From Rhizobium sp. ASV20 (GTDB taxonomy: Bacteria; Pseudomonadota; Alphaproteobacteria; Rhizobiales; Rhizobiaceae): a stretch of 64,000 nt of DNA. The stretch covers positions 21,001 to 85,000 of the forward strand of contig NZ_JAELTU010000006.1 in assembly GCF_016429015.1 (NCBI RefSeq). Direction: 5' to 3'. Positions 1-10,385 of the stretch are shown here, in pieces; the first letter of the stretch is position 1; every line of letters begins with the position of its first letter. The position numbers were made by a program, and so were the translations under genes. Below the pieces are notes generated by a model. It had not been told where the DNA came from, did not search any database, and worked only from the letters and a program-made list of their open reading frames with translations.

Positions 1-883
1 TGCGACCGTCGTCCGCTTCGAAATAGATCATGTGACCGTTGAGGCTTCGCACCAGTTCAGGATGGTCGAGCAGGATATGCGATCCCTTGGTGCCGCCGAT
101 CAGGTGGGCCGGTGCGCCGAGTACGGCATTGACATGATCGATCCAGGGGCCGGCGGCATTGACGACGAGCCTGGGCTTGACTGAAAAAGCATAACCGTCC
201 GAACGCTGGAAGGTCAGTTCGCCGTCACGAGAGGAAACCAGCGATGTCGAATTGGCTGCCAGCGAGCCCTTGTTTGCTTCAAGCCCGTCATTGACCAATT
301 CGTAGACCAGACGTTCCGGGCGACTGATCTTGGCGTCATAATAGATGCCGCCGGCAACGATCTGGCGCGTCACATGCGGCATTTCCTTGAGTGCGCGCCC
401 CTTCAGCAGAAATCTGTGGCGGGGCATGACCCGGTTGCGCGAACCGAAGAAGTCATAGAGCGCAAGGCCGATCTTGACGAGCACGGCGCCGCGGCTGCGC
501 GGGGCGGTCGTCGATCCCAACAAGGTACGAAGTGCTGCGGGTATGCCGCGCATCCAGGAGAAAATCGGCACGAAGGTCGGCAAAGCCTCGACGCAATGCG
601 GCGCGTTCTTCAATAGCAGGTTCCGTTCGAGGGCCGACTGTGCGACCAGCCGGAACTCACCGGTTTCCAGATATTTCAGGCCGCCATGGATCAGGCGAGA
701 GGGGGCGGCACTCGTTCCCGATCCGAAATCCGACTTGTCGACGATCAGGCAGTTGATGCCTTGAGCGCAAAGATCGCGAAACAGTCCGGCGCCGTTCACG
801 CCTGCGCCGAGAATGACGACGTCGACATCTCCGTCTTGAAGTTGCGAGAAGCGTTGTTTCAGATCGGCGGCCATATCGGTCAT
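1..883 (-). CDS. FAD-dependent glycerol-3-phosphate dehydrogenase family protein (C-terminus outside window)
   Basis: This is the first ~294 codons of a GlpD/EryB-type flavoprotein; the rest lies beyond base 1. The N-terminus has a dinucleotide-binding motif (VVILGAGVNGAG, residues ~19-30), followed by the family's GTSAAPSRLIHGGLKYLE stretch near residue 60 and NAAGPWIDHVN near residue 250. The ATG at 883-881 is chosen because the Rossmann motif starts about 18 residues later. It is the last visible gene of the leftward transporter operon, 60 bp after an FGGY kinase, so it probably oxidises the phosphorylated polyol that kinase makes. It is clearly different in sequence from the EryB enzyme at 10.4-11.9 kb. 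Whether it is an aerobic glycerol-3-phosphate dehydrogenase or acts on a tetritol or pentitol phosphate cannot be told from sequence. Confidence 0.85.
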   Translation of the reverse strand, partial: MTDMAADLKQRFSQLQDGDVDVVILGAGVNGAGLFRDLCAQGINCLIVDKSDFGSGTSAAPSRLIHGGLKYLETGEFRLVAQSALERNLLLKNAPHCVEALPTFVPIFSWMRGIPAALRTLLGSTTAPRSRGAVLVKIGLALYDFFGSRNRVMPRHRFLLKGRALKEMPHVTRQIVAGGIYYDAKISRPERLVYELVNDGLEANKGSLAANSTSLVSSRDGELTFQRSDGYAFSVKPRLVVNAAGPWIDHVNAVLGAPAHLIGGTKGSHILLDHPELVRSLNGHMIYFEADDGR

Positions 884-943
884 AACGTCATCGTCCTACT
901 GAGTTGCCGCGACAGGGCCAGCCCGCACGGCGCAATTGGCGGT

Positions 944-2473
944 CTAGTCTTGGGAGTGCGGGTTGGCGAGATCGCCGATCCGCGGCCAGAGCGGCGTCAT
1001 CGCTTCGGCAATGTCCTTGAAGAGATTGTAGCGGACCCGGTACGCGGCGTTGCGGCGAGGGTCTGGGTGATAGGTCGTGGCGATCTTGCCAACATCGCGC
1101 GGATCGCTTTCCGGGGTTGCATAGATGCCGACACCGGCGCCAGCGCAAAGTGCGGCACCCCATGCGGCGGCTTCGTCGGTTTGCGTGGCGGTAACCGGCA
1201 TTCCGAACACATCGGCGAACATCTGCACAACGAGAGGGTTGCGTGATACGCCACCCGCCAGTCTGGCCTGATCAAAGGAAAAACCGTCGCTTAGGGCGTC
1301 AACGTGAATCTTGTGGTTGAAGGCGATGCCTTCGAGGACGGCGCGCAGCATATCGCCACGATCATGCCAGCCGCCAAGCCCGAAGAAGCTGGCGCTAGCC
1401 TCGGCGCCATAGGGCGAGCCGAAGAGGTAGGGGTGAAACAGCGCGCTCGATGGACGGTTGAACGCCGCCTCGATCTCGGGAGCGAGCAGGGCGTGAATGG
1501 ATTGGCCTGTCGCCTCGGCGCTTACGATGTCGCTTGCGCATAGCTTGTCCAGAAACCATTCGTAGTTGGCTGACGATGCCGGCGAAATCGACATGTTGTT
1601 CCATTGGCCGGGGGCAATGGCGTTGCGGCAGAACCAGCGGCGATCGACGCGCGGTTCCGACGAGAGCGTCTCATTGATCGAATAGGTGCCGGCAATGACC
1701 GCGACGACGCCTTCCCCATAACCGCCTGCACCGAGCGCCGATGCCGTCACGTCATGCAGTCCGGCAACAACAGGCGTGCCTTCGGCAAGGCCAGTGCGCC
1801 TGGCGACCGCTTCCGTCACATGGCCGACCACATCGTCGGACTCTGAGATTTGCGGCAGCGCATCGTGGAGTTCGGCCAGGCCGAAGAGATCAAGCGCATC
1901 AAGCGAATAGTTTTGGGTCGAGACATTGGTGAAGGAGGTGCTGGCCTCCGTGCGATCTGTTCCAACGACGCCGGTCAGGCAGAAGCGCAGCCAGTCCTTG
2001 CAGCTCAGGATATGACCGATTTCCGCATAGCGCTCGGGCTCATGGGCCTTGATCCATGCAAGCAATGCGGAGGGTGCCGAGACATGCGGCAATTGGCCGG
2101 TCAGCCGCAGGGCCTCATCGGCAAGCGGGCTCTTCAGCCATTGCTCGACAACAGGCCCGGCGCGGCTGTCGAGCGAGAGCATGGCGCGTCCGAGCGGCTG
2201 CTTTGCCCTGTCGAGCAGATAAATACCATCGCCGTGCGCAGTTGCGGCAATCGCCTGAATATCGCTGGCCGGGCGATTGCTAAGCCTGATCGCTTCGCCG
2301 ATGGCATCGGCCGTCTGCGTCCAGAGTTCGTTCATATCGCGTTCGACGTGACGGGCCTGCGGCATGAATTGGGTCACGCGGCGACGGGCAACCGCAAGCG
2401 GCGTTCCGTCAATGTCGAAGATGACGGCTTTGGTGACGGTCAAACCGCTATCGATTCCGAGCAGACTCGGCAT
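944..2473 (-). CDS. FGGY-family carbohydrate kinase
   Basis: A 509-residue FGGY kinase, the usual length. The N-terminal phosphate-binding loop is LLGIDSGLTVTKAVIFD (residues 4-20). An ATP-domain glycine-rich segment (LAGGVSRNPLVVQMFADV) lies near residue 415. The enzyme should transfer phosphate from ATP to a sugar or polyol. It follows the DeoR gene by 53 bp and precedes the GlpD-like dehydrogenase by 60 bp, so kinase and dehydrogenase repeat the EryA-EryB logic. It is a distant relative of EryA at 8.8-10.3 kb: both contain a CKDWL segment and a following LTGV, but elsewhere they diverge. Possible substrates are a tetritol, pentitol, xylulose or glycerol; the substrate is not assigned. Confidence 0.88.
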   Translation of the reverse strand: MPSLLGIDSGLTVTKAVIFDIDGTPLAVARRRVTQFMPQARHVERDMNELWTQTADAIGEAIRLSNRPASDIQAIAATAHGDGIYLLDRAKQPLGRAMLSLDSRAGPVVEQWLKSPLADEALRLTGQLPHVSAPSALLAWIKAHEPERYAEIGHILSCKDWLRFCLTGVVGTDRTEASTSFTNVSTQNYSLDALDLFGLAELHDALPQISESDDVVGHVTEAVARRTGLAEGTPVVAGLHDVTASALGAGGYGEGVVAVIAGTYSINETLSSEPRVDRRWFCRNAIAPGQWNNMSISPASSANYEWFLDKLCASDIVSAEATGQSIHALLAPEIEAAFNRPSSALFHPYLFGSPYGAEASASFFGLGGWHDRGDMLRAVLEGIAFNHKIHVDALSDGFSFDQARLAGGVSRNPLVVQMFADVFGMPVTATQTDEAAAWGAALCAGAGVGIYATPESDPRDVGKIATTYHPDPRRNAAYRVRYNLFKDIAEAMTPLWPRIGDLANPHSQD

Positions 2474-2526
2474 TCCTGTTACTCCTGATGGTGAACGACC
2501 CGGCCTGGTCCATACGGCCTCTAAGG

Positions 2527-3369
2527 TCAGGCTCGTTCCTTGTCGCTCCTGGCGACGACCACATTGATGTTCTTGCTCTGCATCCGCTCGAGATGTGTTG
2601 CCGGGGTCTTTTCGTCGACGATGACGACGTCGAACTCGTCAAGCGTTGCGAAACTGTGTAGCGCCCGCCGCTCGAACTTCGTGTGGTCCATCAGCAGCAC
2701 GCGTTTGGCGGCGCTGTTGAACATCGCCCGCTTGATATCGACAAGCTCCGGCGACTGATGAAAGACGACGTCATCGATGATGGCCGACATGGAAATGAAG
2801 GCAACATCTGCTCGCAGACGATTGATTTCGTTGATCGTCATGCGGCCCATGAAGGCGTTGCACCAATTGTAATATTGGCCGCCAAGCGCCAGGAGATTGA
2901 CATCATGCATATCCTTGAGCGCATTCATCAGCGTCAGCGAATTGGTGATCGCCGTCACAGGAACCTTGGCCGGCAGTTGCGATGCCATCTGCAGGACCGT
3001 GGTGGAATCGTCGAGGAATATCGCCTGGCCGGGTTCGATGAACTGCATAGCGGCGGTCGCGATCATCTTCTTTTCGCCGGCCTGTCGGTTGGCGCGATAG
3101 ACATCGCTGGATTCGATCAGGCTGGTGGCGGTGGCAGTGACGATGCCGCGCGTCTTGCGCAAGAGGCCCCGGCTGACCAGTTCGTCGACATCGCGATGGG
3201 CGGTCATCAGGCTGATGCCGAAGCGCTCCGTCAGATCCTCGATGCGGATGGAGTTTTCTGCCATCACAGCCTCGGCGATCATCTGCCGCCGGGCGATCTG
3301 ACGGGATTGCCTGCTGTCGCTCGGCAATTCCTCCTGGAGGAAGGCAATGGGGCTTGTCTTGTCTGTCAC
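2527..3369 (-). CDS. DeoR-family transcriptional regulator
   Basis: A 280-residue DeoR/GlpR-type repressor. The N-terminal helix-turn-helix (about residues 28-75, with RFGISLMTAHRDVDELVSRG) carries the family's typical recognition helix. The C-terminal DeoRC sensor domain has the conserved FLDDSTTVLQMA and DVAFISMSAI segments and normally binds a phosphorylated sugar. It lies between the transporter genes and the kinase/dehydrogenase pair, so it probably controls this operon in response to a phosphorylated intermediate. It is one of two DeoR proteins in the erythritol region; the other is at 14045-14821. The 179-bp gap upstream, which holds strong hairpins, could allow its own promoter or attenuated read-through. 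Confidence 0.88.
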   Translation of the reverse strand: MTDKTSPIAFLQEELPSDSRQSRQIARRQMIAEAVMAENSIRIEDLTERFGISLMTAHRDVDELVSRGLLRKTRGIVTATATSLIESSDVYRANRQAGEKKMIATAAMQFIEPGQAIFLDDSTTVLQMASQLPAKVPVTAITNSLTLMNALKDMHDVNLLALGGQYYNWCNAFMGRMTINEINRLRADVAFISMSAIIDDVVFHQSPELVDIKRAMFNSAAKRVLLMDHTKFERRALHSFATLDEFDVVIVDEKTPATHLERMQSKNINVVVARSDKERA

Positions 3370-3493
3370 GTTGGCCTCTGACGCTGAGCCTTGCGGATTA
3401 CATTTGCCGCAGCGAATGGCATTCTAGGGAAAAAGAGTAGAAAGAACAGTTCGCTACCGAGATTACTGGAAGTTATGCCTGATGTTTTGTCAG

Positions 3494-3541
3494 CAAGCCG
3501 CCGGCGGCTTGAAGGATGGGGACGCCGTTTCGGGCGTCCCC
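3494..3541 (-). terminator. Two adjacent strong stem-loops downstream of the binding-protein gene
   Basis: Two structures lie just past the stop codon of the leftward solute-binding gene. One is a 9-bp perfect stem, GGGGACGCC (3518-3526) with GGCGTCCCC (3533-3541), separated by 6 nt. The other is an 18-bp perfect palindrome, CAAGCCGCCGGCGGCTTG, at 3494-3511. No T tract follows on the transcribed strand. An intrinsic terminator is therefore less likely than an mRNA-stabilising or partial-attenuation structure that sets high binding-protein expression relative to the downstream genes. Confidence 0.6.
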
Positions 3542-3548
3542 GCTGTGA

Positions 3549-4496
3549 TTACTGAGCCAGAACGAACGGCGCGGTGTACTTGTCGACATTGTCCTTGGTG
3601 ATCAGGAGGCAATCGAACAGCTGCTTTTCGCTGGCAGCGCCGGTCTTGCCGGTCTTCAGGAAGCTGTCGGCCTGCTTGACGGCCTGTTCGGAGAACACGG
3701 CAACCGGCTGCAGGACGGTGTACTGCAGTTCGCCGGCCTTGATGGCGGCGACTGCATCCGGCGAGCCGTCGAAGCCGCCGACCTTGACGTTGGCGAGCTT
3801 GCCGGCTTCCTTGAGCGCGGCAATCGCGCCGAGCGCCATTTCGTCATTGCCTGAGATCACGCCGATGATATCGGGGTGAGCCTGCAGCATGGACTGCATC
3901 TTGTTGTGGCCCTGGGTGCGATCCCAGTTGGCAACTTCCTTCGCAACCTTCTGCAGGTCGGGATACTGGGTCAGAACGGTTTCATAGCCGTTCGAGCGGG
4001 TGGCAGCGTTGTTGTCCGACGGGGAACCGAAGAGCTCGGCATATTTGCCCTTGTCGCCAACAGCTTCGACCCACTGTTGCGCGCCGATGGCGGCACCCTG
4101 GGCGTTGTTGGAAACGAGCTGTGCCTTGGCAAGGCCTTCCTGGTTGATTTCAGCGTTGACCAGGAAAACCGGGATGCCGGCAGCAACGGCCTTCTTGACT
4201 GCGCCCACCGAGCCGTCAGCATTGGCCGGGTCGAGGATGATAGCGACCGACTTGTTGGTGATGGCCGTATCGATCAGGTTGCTCTCGGTGTTGGTGTCGC
4301 CCTTGTGGGCACCGACCGTTGCCGTGTAGCCGAGCTTCTCAGCAGTCGCCTTGGCGACATTGCCTTCCGTCAGCCAGTAGGGGTTCGACGGATCGTTGAC
4401 GATGATCGTCATCTGGCCGGCGGCCCATGCTGCTCCTGTCAGAAGCGGTGCCACAGCAACCGCTGCCATGACGATGCGCAAACCTTTTTTGAACAT
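3549..4496 (-). CDS. eryG: Ribose-type ABC transporter periplasmic substrate-binding protein (EryG-like)
   Basis: A 315-residue type-1 periplasmic binding protein (RbsB family) with an N-terminal signal peptide (MFKKGLRIVMAAVAVAPLLTG, cleavage near AWA-AG). The mature part contains the family's ILDPANADGSVGAVKKA and VISGNDEMALGAIAALKEAG segments. It should bind the transported polyol in the periplasm and deliver it to the permease encoded upstream. The order ATPase-permease-binding protein matches the rhizobial eryEFG system, and the operon diverges from eryA, so erythritol is the most likely ligand by context. The 100-bp spacer to the permease gene is GC-rich. The symbol is assigned by synteny, not by a test of ligand. 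Confidence 0.8.
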   Translation of the reverse strand: MFKKGLRIVMAAVAVAPLLTGAAWAAGQMTIIVNDPSNPYWLTEGNVAKATAEKLGYTATVGAHKGDTNTESNLIDTAITNKSVAIILDPANADGSVGAVKKAVAAGIPVFLVNAEINQEGLAKAQLVSNNAQGAAIGAQQWVEAVGDKGKYAELFGSPSDNNAATRSNGYETVLTQYPDLQKVAKEVANWDRTQGHNKMQSMLQAHPDIIGVISGNDEMALGAIAALKEAGKLANVKVGGFDGSPDAVAAIKAGELQYTVLQPVAVFSEQAVKQADSFLKTGKTGAASEKQLFDCLLITKDNVDKYTAPFVLAQ

Positions 4497-4596
4497 TAGT
4501 CTCTCTCCCTTTTGATGAGCTTTGGTGATGCCGGCGAGCCGGCGGTTCTTTCTCCGGCCGGAAAGTCTCCGGCCGGTGACAAGGTCGTATGCTGCG

Positions 4597-5649
4597 TCAG
4601 CTGGACTTAGTCCGGCGTCCGTACTGAATGCTGTTCATGAGGACGGCGAGAACGATGACCGCGCCGGTGAAGACCGTCTGCCAATAGGCCGACACGCCGA
4701 TGATCACGAGGCCGTCCGACAGGAAGCCGATGACGAAAGCGCCGAGCATGGTGCCGCGCACCGTACCGCGGCCGCCGGTCAACGCGGCGCCGCCAATCAC
4801 GACGGCGGCGATTGCCGTCAATTCATAGGTCGTACCGGCGGTCGGGCCGGCAGATGTCAGCTGCGAGGACAGTACCAGGCCGGCGATGGCGGCGCAGACG
4901 CCGGAAAACACATAGACGAGGATCTTGACGCGCTTGACCGGGACACCGGAAAGATCGGCTGCACGTTCGTTGCCGCCCGAGGCGTAGAGCCAGCGGCCGA
5001 ATGCGGTACGGCTAAGGACGAGGCCGCAGATGATTGCGAGTGCGGCAAGGACGATGACGCCGATCGGAATACCGGCGAGACGATTGAAGCCGAGCCAGTC
5101 AAAGCCGGTATTGCCAAGCTCGGGACGGCCGCCGAGATTGTTGTAGGTAAGGCCGTTGGTCATCAGCAAGGCAATGCCGCGGGCGACATAGAGGACGCCA
5201 AGCGATGCCACGAAGGCCGGAACGCGCAAATAGGCGATAAGTACGCCATTGACGGCGCCAACAACCGCACCGAGCGCGCATGTCAGCACGACAACGGCCC
5301 AGACCGGCGGATAGAGAATGACGCCGAAGCTTGAAAGCGTGACGCCCTGCATCAGGAAGCCGGCAATACAGCCGGCAAGGCCGAGCGTCGAGCCGACCGA
5401 AAGGTCGATACCGCCATTGAGGATGACCAGCAGCATGCCGATTGCCAGAATGCCGAAGATCGCGACATGCGAGGCCATGGTCAGGAAGTTGCTGAGCGAG
5501 AAATAATAGGGCGACAGGAAGGAGAAGACGGCGATGATGACAATCAGCGCGAAGAAGGCGCGTCCTTCAAGAATCAGCCGCACGAGACTGAAATTCTGCC
5601 GCTGTCCGTTGGAAGCTGGTTTCTTATCTGTGATGTTCGTGACTGACAT
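4597..5649 (-). CDS. eryF: Ribose-type ABC transporter permease (EryF-like)
   Basis: A 350-residue inner-membrane permease of the RbsC/BPD_transp_2 family with many hydrophobic segments. It carries the family hallmarks NGGIDLSVGSTLGLAG near residue 80 and LTAIAAVVIGGAALTGGRGTV near residue 275, the latter being the ATPase-contact loop. It probably forms the homodimeric channel of the eryEFG-type importer. It starts 22 bp after the ATPase gene and is followed by the binding-protein gene, so the three are clearly co-transcribed. Confidence 0.87.
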   Translation of the reverse strand: MSVTNITDKKPASNGQRQNFSLVRLILEGRAFFALIVIIAVFSFLSPYYFSLSNFLTMASHVAIFGILAIGMLLVILNGGIDLSVGSTLGLAGCIAGFLMQGVTLSSFGVILYPPVWAVVVLTCALGAVVGAVNGVLIAYLRVPAFVASLGVLYVARGIALLMTNGLTYNNLGGRPELGNTGFDWLGFNRLAGIPIGVIVLAALAIICGLVLSRTAFGRWLYASGGNERAADLSGVPVKRVKILVYVFSGVCAAIAGLVLSSQLTSAGPTAGTTYELTAIAAVVIGGAALTGGRGTVRGTMLGAFVIGFLSDGLVIIGVSAYWQTVFTGAVIVLAVLMNSIQYGRRTKSS

Positions 5650-5671
5650 AATCAGTGCTCCATGAATGCGG

Positions 5672-7212
<1,541 letters not shown>

Positions 7213-7216
<4 letters not shown>

Positions 7217-7869
7217 TTCAGCTCGACCTTCACAGGGGTAACAAGCCAGTTTTTCGGGTTGATGAGCTTGAACACGCCGACAATCTTTGCCGTCTTGCCC
7301 GTCAGTTTCTCCGGATCGAGACTGCCAAGGGTGGCCTTCTTCATCTCGTTGTTGATGGCCGAGCCGGCATCCTGATATTCGATCTGGTTGGTGAACTGCC
7401 CGAACTGGATATTGCCGGTCGCGTCGCGAAGCTCTGTGCCGTTGATTGCCGGTCCCGTCTGAACGCGAATGACGACGCCGTCGGGAAGGCCCTCGACCTT
7501 GAATTCGTTGAGGTTGGCCTTGCGGTCGCCAAAGGTGCCGGTGAGGGAGACCGGGAGTACAGGGCCGGTGCTGGTCGCCACGCCGTATTTTTCGCCGGCG
7601 GCCTTCTTGTCCGCCAGGACCGCGGTGGCGAGTGTTACCGCATCGACCGCGCGTTTCTCGACTTCAGCCTGCACCTTCGGGAATTCCTGGGCGCCGTAGC
7701 TATCCGGCTGGAAGCCCTGTTCGCGCACATCGTGCTGAGACCCGATCGTGACGACCTTCGTATCGGCTGCGATGGCGCCGATCACGATGACGACAGCGGC
7801 GATGCCGGCTGCGATCTTGAGCTTGGAACCAGTCGGCTTGGCGGTTGTGTATGCAGTTTGTGTATTCAT
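7213..7869 (-). CDS. DUF2291 family periplasm-anchored protein
   Basis: A 218-residue protein with a short basic N-terminus and one hydrophobic segment (KLKIAAGIAAVVIVIGAIAA, about residues 15-34), then a soluble domain with GEKYGVATSTGPVLPVSLTG and TGPAINGTELRDATG. It matches the DUF2291 family as I know it, often found next to ribose-type transporters. The ATG at 7869-7867 is preferred because it precedes the membrane anchor and has an upstream GAAGG. An upstream extension to 8316 would run through AT-rich promoter DNA. As first gene of the eryEFG-like operon it is probably an accessory of uptake, anchored facing the periplasm. Its molecular role is unknown. Confidence 0.8.
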
Positions 7870-8144
7870 GTTCAAACGACCTTCGGCGATTGCGCCGGAT
7901 TGCCTGACGGAGAGGGAGAGAGGTGCTGCGATGCCGGCTACGATCTGGCCGACGCCGATCGATATGCCTCGATCTGCGGACGTCTTGTCCGGCCGCAAGC
8001 CGCGCCGCGCGGGGAAAGGGAGTTCAGCATCAGAAGCCTCCTCAGCATGCCGGGTGCCGTCTCCTCCGGTCGCCCGCCTTGGTTCTGTCGCCATCGGTAT
8101 CGATGGTTTATGTGATAGAGTTATGTTAATAACTGTATTTTGTA

Positions 8145-8156
8145 TGTTATAAATTT
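8145..8156 (+). promoter_or_regulatory. TGTTATAAATT motif, copy 1 (eryEFG side)
   Basis: TGTTATAAATTT lies about 280 bp upstream of the DUF2291 start. The same 11-mer occurs at 8534 (before eryA) and 13998 (before deoR-tpiB-rpiB). Here it is on the strand opposite to transcription of the leftward operon, which argues for an operator rather than a shared -10 box. A related odd palindrome, GTTAATAAC, lies nearby at 8125-8133. Confidence 0.45.
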
Positions 8157-8329
8157 CAGAAGGTGTCAATCGCCAAAAACGAGCTACGTGTGTTCTTCGC
8201 GATCTCGTGAACGTATGCTTTCCGGCTTCGATGCTGTCTTGTTTCGGTTTTGCCAATCGTGCTCGATATGGCTGAGCATTCCGCAGCGATGGTTTTCCTG
8301 TTGATTGCAAGAACATCCATAAGCAACTG

Positions 8330-8346
8330 ATATAATGTAATTATAT
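8330..8346. promoter_or_regulatory. 17-bp AT-rich perfect inverted repeat
   Basis: ATATAATGTAATTATAT consists of two 7-bp arms (ATATAAT and ATTATAT) around GTA. It sits midway between the divergent erythritol operons and is a candidate operator or a symmetrical pair of overlapping -10-like elements (TATAAT). Confidence 0.35.
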
Positions 8347-8483
8347 AGAAGGAACATCCAGAGCATCCGCATCTCGAGCGGGCTTCTTTATGCCGTGTGT
8401 TCGTCCTGGCGTCGTTTCGTCCGGGCCTGTTCAAGCGCTTTCGTTGCTAAGCCGTCTGTGGCTTGGTGCTGCATATTTTATAT

Positions 8484-8514
8484 GAAAAAAATTACAATGC
8501 TAGAAAAAAATTAC
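8484..8514 (+). repeat. 12-bp direct repeat GAAAAAAATTAC with 19-bp period
   Basis: GAAAAAAATTAC occurs at 8484-8495 and again at 8503-8514, a spacing of 19 bp, close to two helical turns. The pair lies 20 bp upstream of TGTTATAAATT copy 2 and about 250 bp before eryA. The same-face spacing suggests a tandem binding site for a regulator such as EryD or one of the two DeoR proteins. Confidence 0.45.
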
Positions 8515-8533
8515 TGCAGCAATGATATCTCTG

Positions 8534-8545
8534 TGTTATAAATTG
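8534..8545 (+). promoter_or_regulatory. TGTTATAAATT motif, copy 2 (eryA side)
   Basis: TGTTATAAATTG lies about 220 bp upstream of the eryA start, in the same orientation as transcription. It contains TATAAA and could double as a -10 region, but I see no convincing -35 at 16-18 bp. Confidence 0.45.
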
Positions 8546-8761
8546 AAGATCGCTATGATGATTGCGTCCGCGCATGGTTTGGCGGCGCCTCCGGTATCGA
8601 ATGCGACATGCATTCTATCTAGGGTCGCTACCGTCGGGGTGTAGATGCGGGCGATTGAAAACGAAGGCGAGCACGAAGGGTCAGGCCGGGAGGAGCGACG
8701 ATGGTTTTGGTGACTGCGAGCGCGCCCGACATGCGGTGTGCAACAATGGGGCTGGTGCGCA

Positions 8762-10312
8762 ATGTCTAAGAGTGACGGAATCATCATCGGGATCGATGCC
8801 GGAACTTCCGTTCTCAAGGCTGTTGCTTTCGAGTTGTCCGGCCGGCAGATCGCATCGGCATCCGCGCGGAACCGTTATCAGACGGGCGATGACGGTTCTG
8901 TCACGCAATCACTGGGGCAGACCTGGGCTGATTGCGTCAGCGCCTTGCGCGGTCTTGGCGAGAAGCTGCCGGATCTCGCTTCACGCACGGCTGCGATCGC
9001 CGTAACGGGGCAGGGCGATGGCACCTGGCTCGTAGGTGCCGGTAACGCTCCGGTCGGAGACGCCTGGCTCTGGCTCGATGCGCGCGCAGCACCGACCGTG
9101 ACGCGGCTGAGCGCCGGCTCCGGCAACCGCGCCCGCTTCGAAGCGACCGGCACGGGCCTCAACACCTGCCAGCAGGGCACGCAGCTTGCCCATATGGATC
9201 GCTTCATGCCGGAGCTTCTGGATCGGGCCGAGGCGTCGCTCCATTGCAAGGATTGGCTTTATCTCAACCTGACGGGCGTCCGGGCCACGGATCCGTCGGA
9301 AGCAAGCTTCACCTTCGGCAATTTTCGCAATCGGCAATATGATCCGATCGTTATCGATGCGCTGGGCCTTGCGCGCCGGCGTTCGCTTTTGCCTGACATC
9401 ATCGACGGGACGCAGATCAGCCATCCACTGACAGCCGAGGCGGCAAAAGCCGCCGGATTGCTGGCGGGAACGCCCGTTTGCCTCGGCTATGTCGATATGG
9501 TCATGACCGCGCTTGGTGCGGGTGTGCGCACAGGTGGTCAGAATGCCGCCTGCTCGACGATCGGCTCGACTGGCGTCCATATGCGCGCGAAAGCCGTGCC
9601 GGACGTCCAGCTCGACGATGAGGGGACCGGCTATGTCATCGCCTTGCCGATCCCGGGTATCGTCACCCAGGTCCAGACCAATATGGGCGCCACCATCAAT
9701 ATCGACTGGGTCCTTCGCATCGCGGCGGATCTGATGTCCGAGGGCGGTAACAGGGTTTCCTATTCCGACCTCATTCCGCGCATCGATGCCTGGTTTGCCG
9801 AAGCGCGCCCGACCAACCTTCTCTATCATCCCTATATTTCCGAGGCAGGAGAGCGCGGCCCCTTCGTCAATGCTCATGCGCGCGCCGGGTTCACCGGGCT
9901 TTCGACGCGGCATGGCTTTGCCGACATGTTGCGCGCCGTGGTCGAAGGGCTCGGCATGGCCACGCGTGATTGCTATGCGGCCATGGGCGATATGCCTTCG
10001 GAACTACGTATCACCGGGGGCGCTGCCCGCTCGCGCGCGCTGCGCGGCTCGCTTTCTGCCGCCGTCAACGCGCCCGTGCGCATTTCGGATCGCGAGGAGG
10101 CCGGTGCTGCCGGCGTTGCCATGATGGCGGCGGTCGCCATCGGTGCCTACCCAGACATGGATAGCTGCATTGCAGACTGGGTGACGCCGCTGCTGGGCGA
10201 CGCCGAGGCGCCGGATGCCGAAAATGCCGAGCGCTATGACCGATTGTTCGACGCCTACAAGGATGTTCGGCAGGCCATCACGCCGGCTTGGGACAAGCTG
10301 GCGCAACAGTAA
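8762..10312 (+). CDS. eryA: Erythritol kinase EryA (FGGY family)
   Basis: A 516-residue FGGY kinase with N-terminal IIIGIDAGTSVLKAVAFE (residues ~6-23) and a C-terminal ATP-domain segment LRITGGAARSRALRGSL. In Brucella the homologue phosphorylates erythritol to D-erythritol 1-phosphate. Assignment rests on the gene order eryA-eryB-eryC-eryD and divergence from an eryEFG-like transporter. The ATG at 8762 puts the phosphate loop at the expected position; the ribosome site there is weak, and an in-frame ATG at 8738 adds only eight residues. First gene of the operon; eryB follows after 73 bp. Confidence 0.9.
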   Translation: MSKSDGIIIGIDAGTSVLKAVAFELSGRQIASASARNRYQTGDDGSVTQSLGQTWADCVSALRGLGEKLPDLASRTAAIAVTGQGDGTWLVGAGNAPVGDAWLWLDARAAPTVTRLSAGSGNRARFEATGTGLNTCQQGTQLAHMDRFMPELLDRAEASLHCKDWLYLNLTGVRATDPSEASFTFGNFRNRQYDPIVIDALGLARRRSLLPDIIDGTQISHPLTAEAAKAAGLLAGTPVCLGYVDMVMTALGAGVRTGGQNAACSTIGSTGVHMRAKAVPDVQLDDEGTGYVIALPIPGIVTQVQTNMGATINIDWVLRIAADLMSEGGNRVSYSDLIPRIDAWFAEARPTNLLYHPYISEAGERGPFVNAHARAGFTGLSTRHGFADMLRAVVEGLGMATRDCYAAMGDMPSELRITGGAARSRALRGSLSAAVNAPVRISDREEAGAAGVAMMAAVAIGAYPDMDSCIADWVTPLLGDAEAPDAENAERYDRLFDAYKDVRQAITPAWDKLAQQ

Positions 10313-10385
10313 GCGCCGTCCGCGCGGGCCTGTGCCGCTTTGAAGTTTGATTTGATGATGCCAGAGGCATCCGAAGGAGCATGAC

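Larger units (their letters stand above)
7870..8761. promoter_or_regulatory. Divergent control region between the eryEFG-like operon and eryA
   Basis: This ~890-bp non-coding stretch separates the two divergent erythritol operons. It is markedly AT-rich between about 8100 and 8560 compared with the coding DNA. It holds several ordered elements, listed separately: two copies of TGTTATAAATT, a 17-bp palindrome and a 12-bp direct repeat with 19-bp period. A short reading frame inside it (8156-8434, leftward) has no recognisable features and I do not call it a gene. Confidence 0.7.

Noticed and set aside
7870..8316. N-terminal extension of the DUF2291 gene
   Set aside because: Runs through the AT-rich control region; the ATG at 7869 directly precedes the membrane anchor and has a ribosome site.
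8156..8434. 92-codon leftward frame in the ery spacer
   Set aside because: No ribosome site, AT-rich composition and overlap with operator-like elements.
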